Source: Primulina eburnea | Taxonomy: Eukaryota; Streptophyta; Magnoliopsida; Lamiales; Gesneriaceae | DNA: 64,000 nt | Assembly: GCF_022965805.1 (NCBI RefSeq) | Contig: NW_027331028.1 | Span: forward strand, 1 to 64,000 | Reading direction: 5' to 3' | Shown: positions 1 through 12,000 of the stretch, piece by piece | Position numbering within the stretch: the first letter of the stretch is position 1 | Layout of the letters: every line of letters starts with the position of its first letter | Notes under the pieces: generated by a model | Seen by the model: the letters and a program-made list of their open reading frames with translations, nothing else | Database searches by the model: none | Told to the model about the DNA's origin: nothing | Made by a program: the position numbers and the translations under genes

Positions 1-1405
1 TTCATGTATTTTCAATTGTCTAGATGCATATGCTATAACTCGATCATTTTGCATGAGAACTGCGCCCAATCCTAGCTTTGAAGCATTGGTGTATAACACA
101 TATTCCGCTTGTTCTGTCGGCATAGCTAAAACTGGCGCTGTAATGAGTGCTTGCTTCAACTGATCGAAGCTATTTTGACGCGACATGGCCTAAAAATGCC
201 ACCCTTCTTTGACACGACATGGCCTAAAAATGCCACCCTTTCTAGCCAAAACTCGCACTTACTGAACTTTGCATATAATTTCCGATCTCTTAAAACTTGC
301 AAGGTCGTCCTCAGATGCTGATCATGCTCCTCACGGCTCTTGGAATAGATCAAAATATCATCGATGAAAACAATAATGACCTGATCGAGATACGGCTGAA
401 ATACGCGATTAATGAGATCCATGAATAGCGCTGGAGCATTAGTCAATCCAAAAAGTATCACTAGAAACTCATAATGCCCATAACGTGTTCTGAAAGTCGT
501 CTTGTATACATCCGACTCCTCGACCCTCAATTGGTGATATCCTGACCTAATATCTATCTTTGAAAATATCGAAGCTCCTTGCAATTGATCAAATAAATCA
601 TCGATTCAGGGCAATGGATACTTATTCTTTACTGTCACTCTATTTATCTCCTTATAATCGATGCACAACCTCATAGTTCCATCCTTATTTTTCACAAATA
701 ACACTGACGCGCCCCATGGAGAAAAGCTAGGGCGGATAAATCTTTTGTCTAGTAGCTCTTGAAAGTGATCTTTTAATTCCTTCATTTCTGCAGGTGCTAG
801 ATGATATGGAGCCTTAAAGATTGGCATAGTACCGGGAATCCATTCAATTGCGAATTCCACCTCTCTATCGGGTGGGATGCCGGAAACATCGTCGGGAAAT
901 ATGTCTGGAAAATTCTTAACTACCTCTACATCCTCAATAGTTAGACTGTCAGTGTCGTGTGCCGATACAATACTAACAAGGAAACTTTGGCAACCCTTTC
1001 GAATAAGCTTCTTCGCACGCACACATGAAATAATATGCGGCATTTGATTGTTTTGCGCCGCCTCAAAGATAAATTCTTTCCTATTTGGTGGTCTAATAGA
1101 TATTGACCTCCGCCGAAAATCAATAGTGGCCCCATCCAGTGTAAGCCAATCCATGCCCAAAATAATATCGAACTCGGGCATAGGTAGTACTATAAGGTCC
1201 ACACGTATAATATTCTTTTGCAATTTAAGTTCCACATCCTTAACCATGCTACTAGAAACCATATGTTCGCCAGAAGGCAATATACTTTGAATCCCGACTC
1301 CACGTCCACTGGTAAAATTCCGAATTTCTTCACGAAAGATTTAGATATGAATGAGTGCGTAGCTCCAGAGTCTAGTAAAACGTAAGTAGCTATTCCCGCT
1401 AGCAA
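1..1405 (-). pseudogene. gypsy pol remnant: retropepsin and reverse transcriptase
   Basis: The minus strand encodes a retropepsin with the LLDSGATHSFIS active-site motif (about 1340-1405), then after frameshifts a retropepsin C-terminal part and RT N-terminal part ending in the conserved [21 protein letters not shown] region (606-1280), then the RT core with [14 protein letters not shown] and the catalytic [12 protein letters not shown] (156-584). After the FLGHVVS motif the reading frame is broken by a 34-bp tandem duplication (177-241), and the sequence then jumps directly to an RNase H-proximal part ([16 protein letters not shown], then [14 protein letters not shown]) at 1-165. The tether normally lying between these is missing, so there is an internal deletion. 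This is clearly a non-functional gypsy pol. Confidence 0.88.
177..241. repeat. 34-bp tandem duplication inside RT pseudogene
   Basis: Two copies of a 34-bp unit beginning gacRcgacatggcctaaaaa lie head to tail (177-210 and 211-241, the second slightly short). On the minus strand the unit encodes the conserved AFLGHVVS segment of the reverse transcriptase; 34 is not a multiple of three, so the duplication shifts the frame. It sits exactly at the edge of the internal deletion in this pol pseudogene. Confidence 0.85.
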
Positions 1406-1779
1406 TATTCGTCCTGTTAATATTTGTATTATTTTCTATTAAGGCCATATAAATTAGGAAGTTCACACCATCTAGGCCCCCTTTAGTTTCCCATATTAGC
1501 ATTTCAGCCCCCTCGAGCTTTCGTAAATTGCTAGTTAGCCCTAAAATTTTCGAGAATTACTAGTGGCCCCTTAATCCGAAATTTGCATATTATAACCCTT
1601 GGAAATTTCGAGTTTATTTTTTGCCATTTTACCCTACAGATTTTCGAAATTGCTAATTAGTCCCTTTAACTTTCAATGTTCTACGATTTGATCCATATAA
1701 TTTAGTGTTCGCAAGAATTCAATTCTTTAAACCCTAGAATTTGAACATGCAATTCTAAGTCATCAAGTCCATGCACCTC

Positions 1780-2840
1780 AATTCATTTCTAGCATCCATG
1801 CTTATTATTTCAAGAGATAAAGGCAATTTTAAGTACTTGAATAGTCGGATTACCTGTGATAAGCGTCGTGTCTGGCTCCACTTGCTCAGCATGCATCACG
1901 TAAGCCCTTCCAGTCTTGGGTTGCTTGAGTTTTGGGCAATAACCAGCCTTATACCCATTGCTCCGCACTTGAAACACCTGTAGGTGCCTACATTCACTTT
2001 CCATAATGATGGCGATCACATTCCCTGCACAGTGGCTTCTCAGTAGCCTTCGGGACATTCTCTTTAGGTGGTTATCCTTGTGGTTTTGGCTGTCCCAACC
2101 GTTTCGGTGGCCCCATATAAAGGCTTCTTATTATGCTGACTAGCTTGCTGGGCGCGATTCCTCTTACGCTGCATCTCCCAATCAATATCCTTCAGTGACT
2201 GCTTGGCTCGAAAGCTTTGGCAACAACAGTAGTATAATCGACAGGATCAGTAAGCATCACATCGCGACGGATCGTGGGCCTCAATCCATCAAGGAAGTGT
2301 CATAATTTCTCCGCCGCATCATTTGCAATCAAGGGCACAAAATGAAAGCCCCTATCAAACTTCTGCACAAACTCGACAACAGATATATCCCCCTGGCGGA
2401 GACTCATAAACTCTCTCTTCAACCTCGAACGAACTTCGGTAGTGAAGTATTTATCATAGAACACCCTCTTGAATTCCTCCCAAGTCTCTGTCGCTAGATT
2501 CCCCCTCGCTCTGCTCCCTCCCACCATAAGGTAGATGGTACAACGAACTCGGTTAGCGTCCGCCATATCCATGTAAACGAAAAATAACCTCCAAAGACCG
2601 AATCCATCCCTCAGCAACGAATGGATCTGTAGTGCCAGAAAATTCCTCGGGGTTCATCCTCCTAAAACGCTCATAGACTGCCTCCGGTCGAACCCTCGAA
2701 GCATTTCCAACATCCTGCTCTAGTAACTGTGCCATGCCCGTTAATACACGAGCGCTATCGTCCTAATTAGGAGGAGGCCGTGGAATTTCCTCCTAATGTC
2801 TACCTTCATTACCACTGCGAAGAACTCGTCTAGGAGGCAT
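1780..2840 (-). pseudogene. gypsy gag remnant (capsid and zinc knuckle)
   Basis: A gag start codon can be placed at 2840 (MPPRR...), followed by stops and a resumed frame with [18 protein letters not shown] (2553-2735) and WEEFKRVFYDKYF...MSLRQGDISVVEFVQKFDRG (2300-2617). These are recognisable retrotransposon-gag (capsid) motifs of Ty3/gypsy elements. A cysteine/histidine-containing zinc-knuckle-like remnant follows (1810-2058). Several stops and frame changes interrupt it. About 375 bp between the knuckle and the protease (1406-1780) shows no clear coding signal. Confidence 0.8.
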
Positions 2841-3040
2841 CTCTGTACAATTAATACCAACTACGTAATCAACATGCATTTAGCATTTTAAATGAAACAT
2901 GCATCTAACCTCTATATCATGTATCATGAAAGCATTTAAAATTCAGCATATAAAATTTGAAGCAGTAAAACTCACAGACTTGAGGCGTGACTTCTTGAGC
3001 TTTTCAGAGTGGCAGTAACACAACCCTTTGGGGCTCGTTT

Positions 3041-3052
3041 GCTCTGATACCA
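3041..3052 (-). other. Primer binding site (initiator tRNA-Met type) of gypsy element
   Basis: The plus-strand bases gctctgatacca are the reverse complement of TGGTATCAGAGC, the standard plant retroelement primer site matching the 3' end of initiator tRNA-Met. It lies 2 bp from the LTR end at 3055, which fixes the LTR boundary and the minus-strand orientation. Confidence 0.9.
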
Positions 3053-3054
3053 AC

Positions 3055-5753
3055 TGAAACATCCTCCACTACTTTTTAACTTTAAAATCCTACTAATTTT
3101 TTCTTTTGAACCTTAAATTTCGAAATTCACCATTAAAATAACTTAACATTTTCATAAATCAAAATAGTTAATCATTTAAAATCTCAAATGCATAAAAATC
3201 ACTAAATCGTCAATAAACCAAAAGTCCTACGTCGACTTTTGACAAAATCAACTAACATAAAAATAAAGCATAAAAATCTCTAATAAATCATTAACTTTTA
3301 AACTTGTAATTGTCAAGCTAATGCGGAAAATAAATGTCCCTCGAGAGTCTACTGCCGGACTCGATGCACTCAAGCGTCAGCGCCTCTATCAATATCATCA
3401 TCACCTGCAACATTCAAACCTAGTGAGTCTAATGACTTAGCACGTTCTAAACATGAGTATCAAATAATAAATATACAAGCACATGCATTTAAAATCATAC
3501 TATTATTTAAAACAAATTTGTACATAAATAAATCGTCAAATCGTAAAACTTTCAATCATTTATCATTTTGGGTTAAACTTGATCCTTGAAAGTGACTAGC
3601 TTTTTATCCTCTAATCGACTGATCAGTCTTAGGTCACCATTGCGCACGGGGACAGGCACTAGGCACCGACGTAAAATGAAAATACGATCGCGGGGCTCCC
3701 TCTGGGACCTTTTCCCGTATCCGGGCTCTTTCCGGGCCTTTTCCTTCACGATATTCCCAAAAATCATATGTCATGTCCTCTTTGTCACAGTCAATTCACA
3801 TCCTTCAAAACATTTTTTCGTTTCTTTTTAAATCATAAAATATCACGACTTTCCAAAAATAGTATTTTTACAGTAAAAATTGCACGGCTTTACCATAAAT
3901 CATAAAATCTCATGTTTTCATTATAAACATCATAAAATATCATTTAACATGGGTTATGACCCTTCGGGACGCTGCCAACCCTTTTCGTACTACTCAGGTG
4001 TAAAATGACCGTTTTGTCTCTGGACGTAAAATTTCTTGATTTTGACTTTTTCTTACTTTCATCGACTCTAGACCATCCCAAATAATTATTTAAGTTTAAA
4101 ATTTTAATATTTTTATTTAACGTAAATTCGAGATTTTTCTATTTAATTTCCTATTTACTAATTCGTGAACCGTTTAATTCCTGAATTAATTCAAACTTTA
4201 ATATTTTCTTCCAAAATTTTAAACATAGACTTTTATGACCTAAACCACCCTTGTGAACCATGAATCGACCTCGTGGACCATGGATCGACCCTTTTCTTTT
4301 TCTTTTCCTAGCCCTAACTCGAACCTAAGCTAATTTCATAGAACCATCTTTCGTTTTTCTCGGACCACACCCGAGCCACCTCGAGCCAACCCCTGACCAG
4401 ACCACCTACGGACCCTGCCTTGACCCATTTAACCAGCCCCTAGCCCACGCCACAAATTCTAGCATGAGCCGTGGCCGAGACTTGCAACTAGGACTCCAAC
4501 TCGACGAGGACTCTTCACCCGAGCCACCACCCGAGCCCAAACCCTCCTGACCCTCACTGGACCACCCTTAGACCTAGCCTAGACCAACCTAGCCAAGCCC
4601 TGACCCTTACGTTACAACTGATCGTGGCTTGCAATCTATGCGCATGGGAAGAGTCCATGCGATCATGGACTTTTCCCTATCGACAAACCACGGGTCGTAG
4701 CCCTGCTAGGACCTACCAGACCCTTATCCATGACCCTCACCGAGCCCCAGCCAAACCCTGGCCAAGCCGCCGACGCACAACCCCCTTAATCGAACCCTCT
4801 TGCAATCGGGTGCCTAGGAAAACCCTAGACATCTTCTTCCTTAGCCAACTCGATTCCAGCCTTTGCTTCAGCCCTTAACGACTCTTTTCCTGTCCCTTAA
4901 ACACTTCCTATTGGCAGCGTGTCCTTAGGAATCATACCATTAAAGAAACAAGCGTAAAAATATCATAACTTTGAAAATAATCGTTATATCGTTAAACCCA
5001 TCGAACATAAATATTTTTCATTCAAAATTAATCAAGACATGCATAATATTGTTTGAATGATGCGTCAAAAGATTTAGAAACGTGTCTTTGCGTTTTAGAA
5101 TGCTCGAATATGCGACCGTCGGCGTGGGGTGCGAGAAAGAACGAACGGGCGACGAAGACTCCTTGTTTCTCTTCCTCCGAGGTTTCGAATTTTAGTGTGT
5201 GTATTGTGTGTGAGTGATCAGCTGAATACTGGGGTTTAGAAGCCTAGGTTCTTATTTTATAGATTTTAATTTACATGATAATGGGTTTGGGTTTTCAAAT
5301 TTAGGAGCAATTGAGCCTACTTATCCTAGGTAAATTATGCCCAATAACAAATATTTAATTGAAAATAAATGTTTATGAAAATTAGTTTTAAAAAATAATG
5401 TTTTTGGTATTTTAAAAGTCCCTCGTTTGCCCAAAACCGGCTTCCCTGGTAAAATTGTGCTCGTCTCGTAAAATAATTTAAACTATTTTATTTTTAGAAA
5501 AATTTAATTATTTTTGATCATATTAAGAAGCCTTGTAAATATTTATTTTGTCTTGGTCGTCCCCGATTTCTTTTCCCCAGCTTATTATCGAATATTCGAG
5601 TAAAATCTATAGTTTTCACAAAATCATGCAATTAGACTTTCAATCATATAACATGCATCATGTAAGCATTTAAAATCAATTAAATAATATAATTAAACAA
5701 TTTAGTTCATTTGCATGCATGTGGTTTACGTAGGTTGGTTTTTGGACGTTACA
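3055..5753 (-). repeat. 5' LTR (2699 bp) of Ty3/gypsy element
   Basis: The plus-strand copy starts TGAAAC next to the primer binding site and ends GTTACA, so the minus-strand LTR begins TGTAACGTCC and ends GTTTCA, with the canonical TG...CA ends. A TATA-like ctataaaataag (minus strand, near 5250-5265) could belong to its promoter. It contains an S-shaped motif (TTAGACTCACTAGG followed by GATGATG and TTTTCCGCATTA) also found in the solo LTR at 59938-62475, so the two belong to the same lineage. Short open frames within it, such as 4624-4878, have no protein-like features. Confidence 0.88.
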
Positions 5754-6023
5754 TTATGCGTTTGGTTTAGCAAATTTAACCATTCTTCATTGGTTTGATA
5801 TTTACAAAGCATAATTGTGCAATGAAGCTGATATATTAGGGAAGCAAAGTCTGAAACACTTTTTTCTTTCTCCAGTTAACTTACAAATATTGCGGTATAA
5901 CAAGCGGTTCATTTTCAGCAATTTTTATGTGTTGAGGAATGTTTAATTATATTTAATTATATGCTAATTTATTGTTTAAATGTTTACTGATATCAATTTA
6001 ATTAAATTCATAAATTCTTTCAG

Positions 6024-9000
6024 AATATGAAGATGCTGCATTGAAAACTCAAAGAAGTCTTGCCGTCTTAAACTTTGGCCAGAGTTTGATTTTCAGTGCA
6101 GCAATCTCTGCAGCTATGGTCTTGTGTTCACATGGGATTATGAATGGCAGTATGACTGTTGGAGACTTGGTAAAAAAATCAATTTTTTTGTCACAAAGGA
6201 TACACTATAAATCCATAACAAAACATTTCTCTTCGTAGGTCATGGTAAACGGGCTATTGTTTCAGCTTTCTCTTCCACTCAACTTCCTTGGAAGTGTCTA
6301 TAGAGAAACAATTCAAAGTTTGGTTGACATGAAGGCCATGTTCAACTTACTCGAGGTATTGTCTCATTGGCCGGAAGTTCCCCATCCCATTTTTCATGCT
6401 AGTGTTTCAAAATTTTGTTTGTTGTATCATTCTTTGTTTCTAATTTTGTTGTTTTGCTTTCCACAAGGGTTGCTCTTAGCTCAGCTTGGTCAATAGGCTT
6501 GAGTGAGAAATACGTGTGTCCTCTAACAAAGATGTCTCTTTATCAAACCCTAAAACAATTGTGTGGTGTAATCTAAATGCACATAAATGGTATAGTGAGG
6601 TTTTCAGCCAACAATACTAGATATTAAGTTTAGATGTTAAGAGAAGTTGGGAATAAAGAAGTGATTCAAAGAAGCATGGCTATGTGATGAGAGATTAGTT
6701 GGAAGGTTTCTGTGAAAGCTAGCTTAGATGAAATCAATTATTTGCTGGTGAAGCTTATTGTTCTGCGTTTCTGGTTACTACATTCCAATATACTTGATTT
6801 TCATGTTCTAAGGCTATGGCACCAAATGAAGGTAAAAAATCGTGAGATTGGACTTATGGCCTTACTATACCTCTACTCGTTCATATCGTGTGTGTTTCCT
6901 TTTTTCTTTACATGAATTCTTTTGAGTTTGGATCATAATTTGATTTGCTGCTGTGTGTGTTGATTCAATCTACTCGATAGGTCGCTAATATATAATATTC
7001 TAGTTTTCTATCAAAAAAAAAAAAAATCTACTCGATAGGTTGTGTAAAAGTTTTTTCATCTGTTTTAACTTTTGTAGTTTTGTGTGTGCAATGATGATTT
7101 CACCTTGAACATTGTCGATTTCATCATGTAGTCGGGAATGTTTATTGTTGCCATAATCTCGTGTGGTATGTGTTTTTACTCGCCTGCATAAAGTTAGTTT
7201 CTTCAGTCACTGATGACAATTCGTTGACTTATTTATGAAAATTCTGACAATTTTTCTGATTCGTCCTCCAGGAGAAGGCTGAAATCAGGGACATGGATAA
7301 TGCCAAGCCTTTGAAATTAATTGGGGGTGGCATTGAATTTGACGATGTTCACTTCAGGTGCACTTCATAATCTTTGGTTAGCATTCTGCTGTCAAAATGA
7401 ATTCTATATGTACACAGTAGAAAAATACGATATCTAAAGATCGTATCTGCAGAATGGGGATAATACATTAGTATATCCCTCTAGTCTCCGGTTTTTCCCA
7501 ATTATGTCCCCAAACATTTGCCTTCCCATTTATGTTCGTCATCTGTTAATTTGATTCTAGAAAATATCCCTACTGTCATCTCCTCCGTGAACGGCAAACG
7601 GAACATTCACGTGATGTGCACGTTAGCCGTGAAAGGACCAAATTATAACCCGATTCTCCCTCTTTCAGCAGAAACAAGCTTAGTCCCCAAAGAAGCATCT
7701 CCTTCGTCTAGCCATCAGAGGTCGATGCCAGTATCATTTCTTCACTTTACAGTTTACACTACAAGAAATAACAAAATCTGTATTGAATTATCACACTAGA
7801 CCTTGCTGAATCAGAAACCAAACACTATAAGAATTATAGTATACCATAACAGCAATATTCTATTTTGCTTGCATACAAGTATATGCCTTTAAGTCTATTA
7901 CAGGTTTATATTATACACAAATCTAAAAGATTAAAGTAGGGTGCACAATTCTCTACCAATATAAGCCTTGGCCAGGACACAACTCACCCATGTTGAAGAA
8001 AATAAATAAATCTCTAAAAAAACATTCAACTATAAATATATAAGCCACTGAAAATTCAAGGAGTGCTATCTTGCACACGCACATCGACATGCACAAATGG
8101 GGCAGAACTCTTGAAAATTTTGAGACATGACGCGTTATCTCATGTCCACACCTACATTAATTAAAGGAGATTTGAATTTAAAAAGCGCCTAAACAAGTCT
8201 GCAACATTAAAAATAAACTAGATAATGATTCATGTTCGACTAAAAGCCAAAATCGTGAATTAAAGCAACATAGTTGATCAAAATTTATCATCAACGAGAA
8301 GGCACTCATGGTGGTCGAATGAGGGTTATGGGTCCTTGCGATCAACTCTCGCTGTCGGAGAGAAATTGTCGGCTGCGAGGGGAATTTGGACGAAGGGAAA
8401 GAGACGATTTGGGGACTAGGGCTTGTTTCTGCTGAAAGAGGGAGTGTTGAATTATAATTTGGGCCTTTCACGGCTCAAGTGCACTTCACAGGAATATTCC
8501 ATCTGCCCTTCACATAGGAGTTGACGGTATGCATATTTTCTGGAATCAAACTAATATATTATCCCGCAAAAACGGTACATGAAACTTTAGATCCTTGTGT
8601 TATACGGATACCTAATAAAAATAGCACAAGCTAGAAGTAGGACGTGTGGATTGAAACAGATCTGACTGCTGTAATCTAGAGATGGATGCACAATTGCACA
8701 TGCATAAGTGTTCGTACTTGTGTTCTTGGAGAACTTCCAGGGATCATGTCACTATTGAAACAACATAAAACAACGGACGATTATGTATATACTTCTGCAT
8801 GGCACTGAAATATTCAAGAATTTTATGCTTAGTATCTTTTATGGCTGTTGTAGAAGTTTGAAACTAAAGTGTTGGTATTCTCTTTAATCACAAAATATTT
8901 ACCTTGAAATCACAAAATTATTTACCTTTAATACTTTGGTTCTCTAAACGACCATGATCGGGTTCTCTTAAACTGTTCAGTGATATCATATCTTATAGTT

Positions 9001-12000
9001 TGTTTTTATCTGTCAATGTTTGAAGTTTCTAATATGTTCAATTTCTGTGAATTTTTTTAATTCACTATATTTGAGATTAATAACATAGATGTTCATCTCT
9101 TGCATTTCTTCTGTGATCTGCTTGTGTAGTTATCTTTCAGAAAGGAAGATTCTTGATGGAACGTCATTTGTTGTGCCAGCAGGGAAAAGTGTGGCTATTG
9201 TTGGAACAAGTGGCAGTGGTAATTAGATCGTTTGAAATTGACTGTAAATAATATTTACCATCTGTCTTTTGGTTAAGTATCTGATGATGGTCGGCTTCCA
9301 TGTGCTTTGGTTATTAGCTATATAGTTGCTGAATTTTTTCTTTTTCTTCTTCCATTTTACTTTTGATGCATGCTCATCAGTTTGGATTAACTTGTTCTGT
9401 TGCTTGAAGTTTTTGCTTGGGGAGAGAATATGTTTCGGTCCTTGGGCCAGCAGCATCTATGAAAGCTGACATACATACTGATGTTATAAGAAAAAAACAA
9501 TTTATGGTGTCTTTGTTTCCTGGAATGGAAGTAAAATGTGCTGAACTTGATGAGTTTTGGAAAGTTTTGTTTTGAGACCTTCATACAACGTTAATTATTC
9601 AAAGTCTACATATGTTTCACAGAAGTGAGCTGATGCCTATCTTATTTTAAGGGCATTCATTTTTCTTATTAATTCATTGTATACTTGTCTGCATATTATT
9701 TTCCCGAGTACTCTGATGCTTTTTGATCCAAGCAAGTGTTCGTTCAGTACAACACTGACAATGTTTTTAGTAAAATTGTTCAAATAGTATGGAATACAAG
9801 TATGAAAGTTAGATTGAGGTTCAGTTCTTGGTGATATACATGCTTTTTCTTTCTTCTTTTTTCTGTTAAATATCTTGCAACAGATGTCAATTCATCCTGG
9901 ATTCTTACATTTTAAGTTCTGCTCTTGTTACTTTTTTCAATTAAGATTGATAAGTTGGTTGCTACTTATTTTTGCAGGAAAGTCTACCATACTTAGATTG
10001 CTCTTCAGGTTTTTTGATGCCCACTCTGGACATGTAAGAGTGCAAACATTTCCTTTTCTGAATCTTTTTTTTATACAATAAAAAGATTTAACATTTATTT
10101 CCTGCATGATGTTTTATGTATGAATTTTAATTCATTGTCACACGGCGTATTTTTCTCAGACTATTTGTGGTGGTTGTGTTTAGTAGCTTATAGCAATGTG
10201 TATACATTTCAACTTACCAGGATTAATTAAAGGAGCATATAAAATCATGCTAGTTATTTGTCAAACAAGAGCTGCAACATTTTCTATATTTTATTTCGCC
10301 AAATTGAGCGGCCCTAGACTTTATTCAATTGTGCAAGTACCTTCCTATTTGACAGATAAAAATAGATGGTCAAGATACTCGATTGGTAACTCTCGAGAGC
10401 CTCAGAAAGTCCGTTGGCGTTGTTCCTCAAGATACCGTAAGTGTCTTTTCTTTACTCCTGGTGATTTTTCATCTAGGTTCACAAAACTCTAAACTTTCTG
10501 GTTTTATAATTTGTATGGAGGACTTATACTTTGCTGGCAGGTACTGTTCAATGATACCATATTTCACAATATTCATTATGGCCGCCTTTCAGCGACAGAG
10601 GAAGAGGTTTCTTTAAATTTATATTGGTTTTGAGCTGGCAGATTGCAAATTTCATAAGTTCTTCACTTGTTGCAATTCTTTTCTGGTATCAGGTGTATGA
10701 GGCAGCTCGCCGTGCTGCAATTCATGACACCATTATGAAGTTTCCAGAGAAGTATTCAACTGTTGTCGGGGAGAGAGGGCTTAAGGTATGCCTTCTTCTT
10801 TTATCCTTCCCACTAAATCCATTGTTAAAGTTAACCATTCTCTCTTGATTACACATTTATCTATAAACTATATATATTTCTAGTTTCGGCTTGCAAAGTT
10901 ATTCTTTTTATAACCTTAAGTCATATTTCAAGAATAACTTGGGAAGAAATAATATTTTGCTGCAACTTTTGATTTCTAAACCTGCAGTTTGTGTCAATCA
11001 GAAATTCTGTATTATCTGCACCTGATTACTTTCAGAAAGGTTTTTTAATTTCATCTTTCACACTATCGTCTGCTGTTTGCATGTCCATTCGCTAATGATG
11101 GATGGATCAGTAATTCGAGATGCCTGGTGATTGGAAACAAGTAGTCAATTTAGCAGTCTTTGACAGTTAGACTAATACATGCTCTGGCTCTGAGTTTTTA
11201 TCAGTTTTTCGATTTCTATTTAGAAAGTTCCTCGTCCTCTTGTGCAGTTAAGTGGTGGTGAAAAGCAACGTGTTTCACTAGCCCGTGCATTCTTGAAAGC
11301 ACCTCCCATAATGTAAGTATCTTCTTAGATATTGAGCTCTCAAGCATCATTGCTGCAAATATATGGATCTGTCCACTCATTCTGTTTTGTTGTTATTTTT
11401 TTGTAGCCTGGCTCGTGGTTCAAAAAATGGTATTAAATTTGTATCGAGAAATTATGAATGTTAAAAATACTAGTAAATCGTGCAGCAAGATGAAGCGTAT
11501 ATATCATATGGTTTTTATTGAGAATCATAATTACGTGGTTTACATATTTGCGAATGCAAACATTTTGACATGCGAATTTAACTGCACGACTTTTCAGTAA
11601 CTCATTGAACAAAGTTGTCCATGCATACCCAGTGTTAGACGTGCTTGTTCCATAGGAGTGAGCAGAGTGCTGTGGGTTATATAATTTATATTTAGAAAAA
11701 GGCGGTGCAACTTTTTTTTGTAGTGTTCTTGGTTTGCTGAATTCAGAAGAATGAAAATAATTGTTTTATATTTCAAATTTGTCGTCATATTTTCCAAAAT
11801 GATGTAATCACTGGTACTTGCTCTTAGACATATTAAGCTAGGCTGAAGTAACTTGGCAACACGGGGGGGAGTACTTTCTAATAAAGCACGTTAGTGAAGG
11901 ATAGATAAATCCATGTACCCAAACCTGACGAGTTTGGGGACTATGATCCATCTTGTGGGGTCTGTGGGGACAGGGACAACACATAGATACATTCATGTGT

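Larger units (their letters stand above)
1..5753 (-). mobile_element. Ty3/gypsy LTR retrotransposon, partial (5' LTR, gag, protease, RT), decayed
   Basis: Read on the minus strand the order is LTR (3055-5753), primer binding site, gag, CCHC zinc knuckle, retropepsin, reverse transcriptase. This gag-PR-RT order with a very long LTR (2.7 kb) is typical of chromovirus-like Ty3/gypsy elements such as the Tekay/Del lineage; the lineage is inference. The 3' part (integrase and second LTR) lies left of the window or is lost. The coding part is broken by stops and frameshifts into several short pieces, so it cannot act on its own. The right end at 5753 lies 270 bp before the first visible exon of the ABC transporter gene, so the element probably sits in an intron of that gene; its target duplication cannot be tested because the other end is outside the window. 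Confidence 0.9.

Noticed and set aside
4624..4878. 84-codon open frame in the first gypsy LTR
   Set aside because: Inside the LTR, no domain, no homologous frame noted in the related LTR.
7518..8471. Two opposite open frames with similar peptides ([12 protein letters not shown])
   Set aside because: They are the two arms of one inverted repeat read from each side, not genes.
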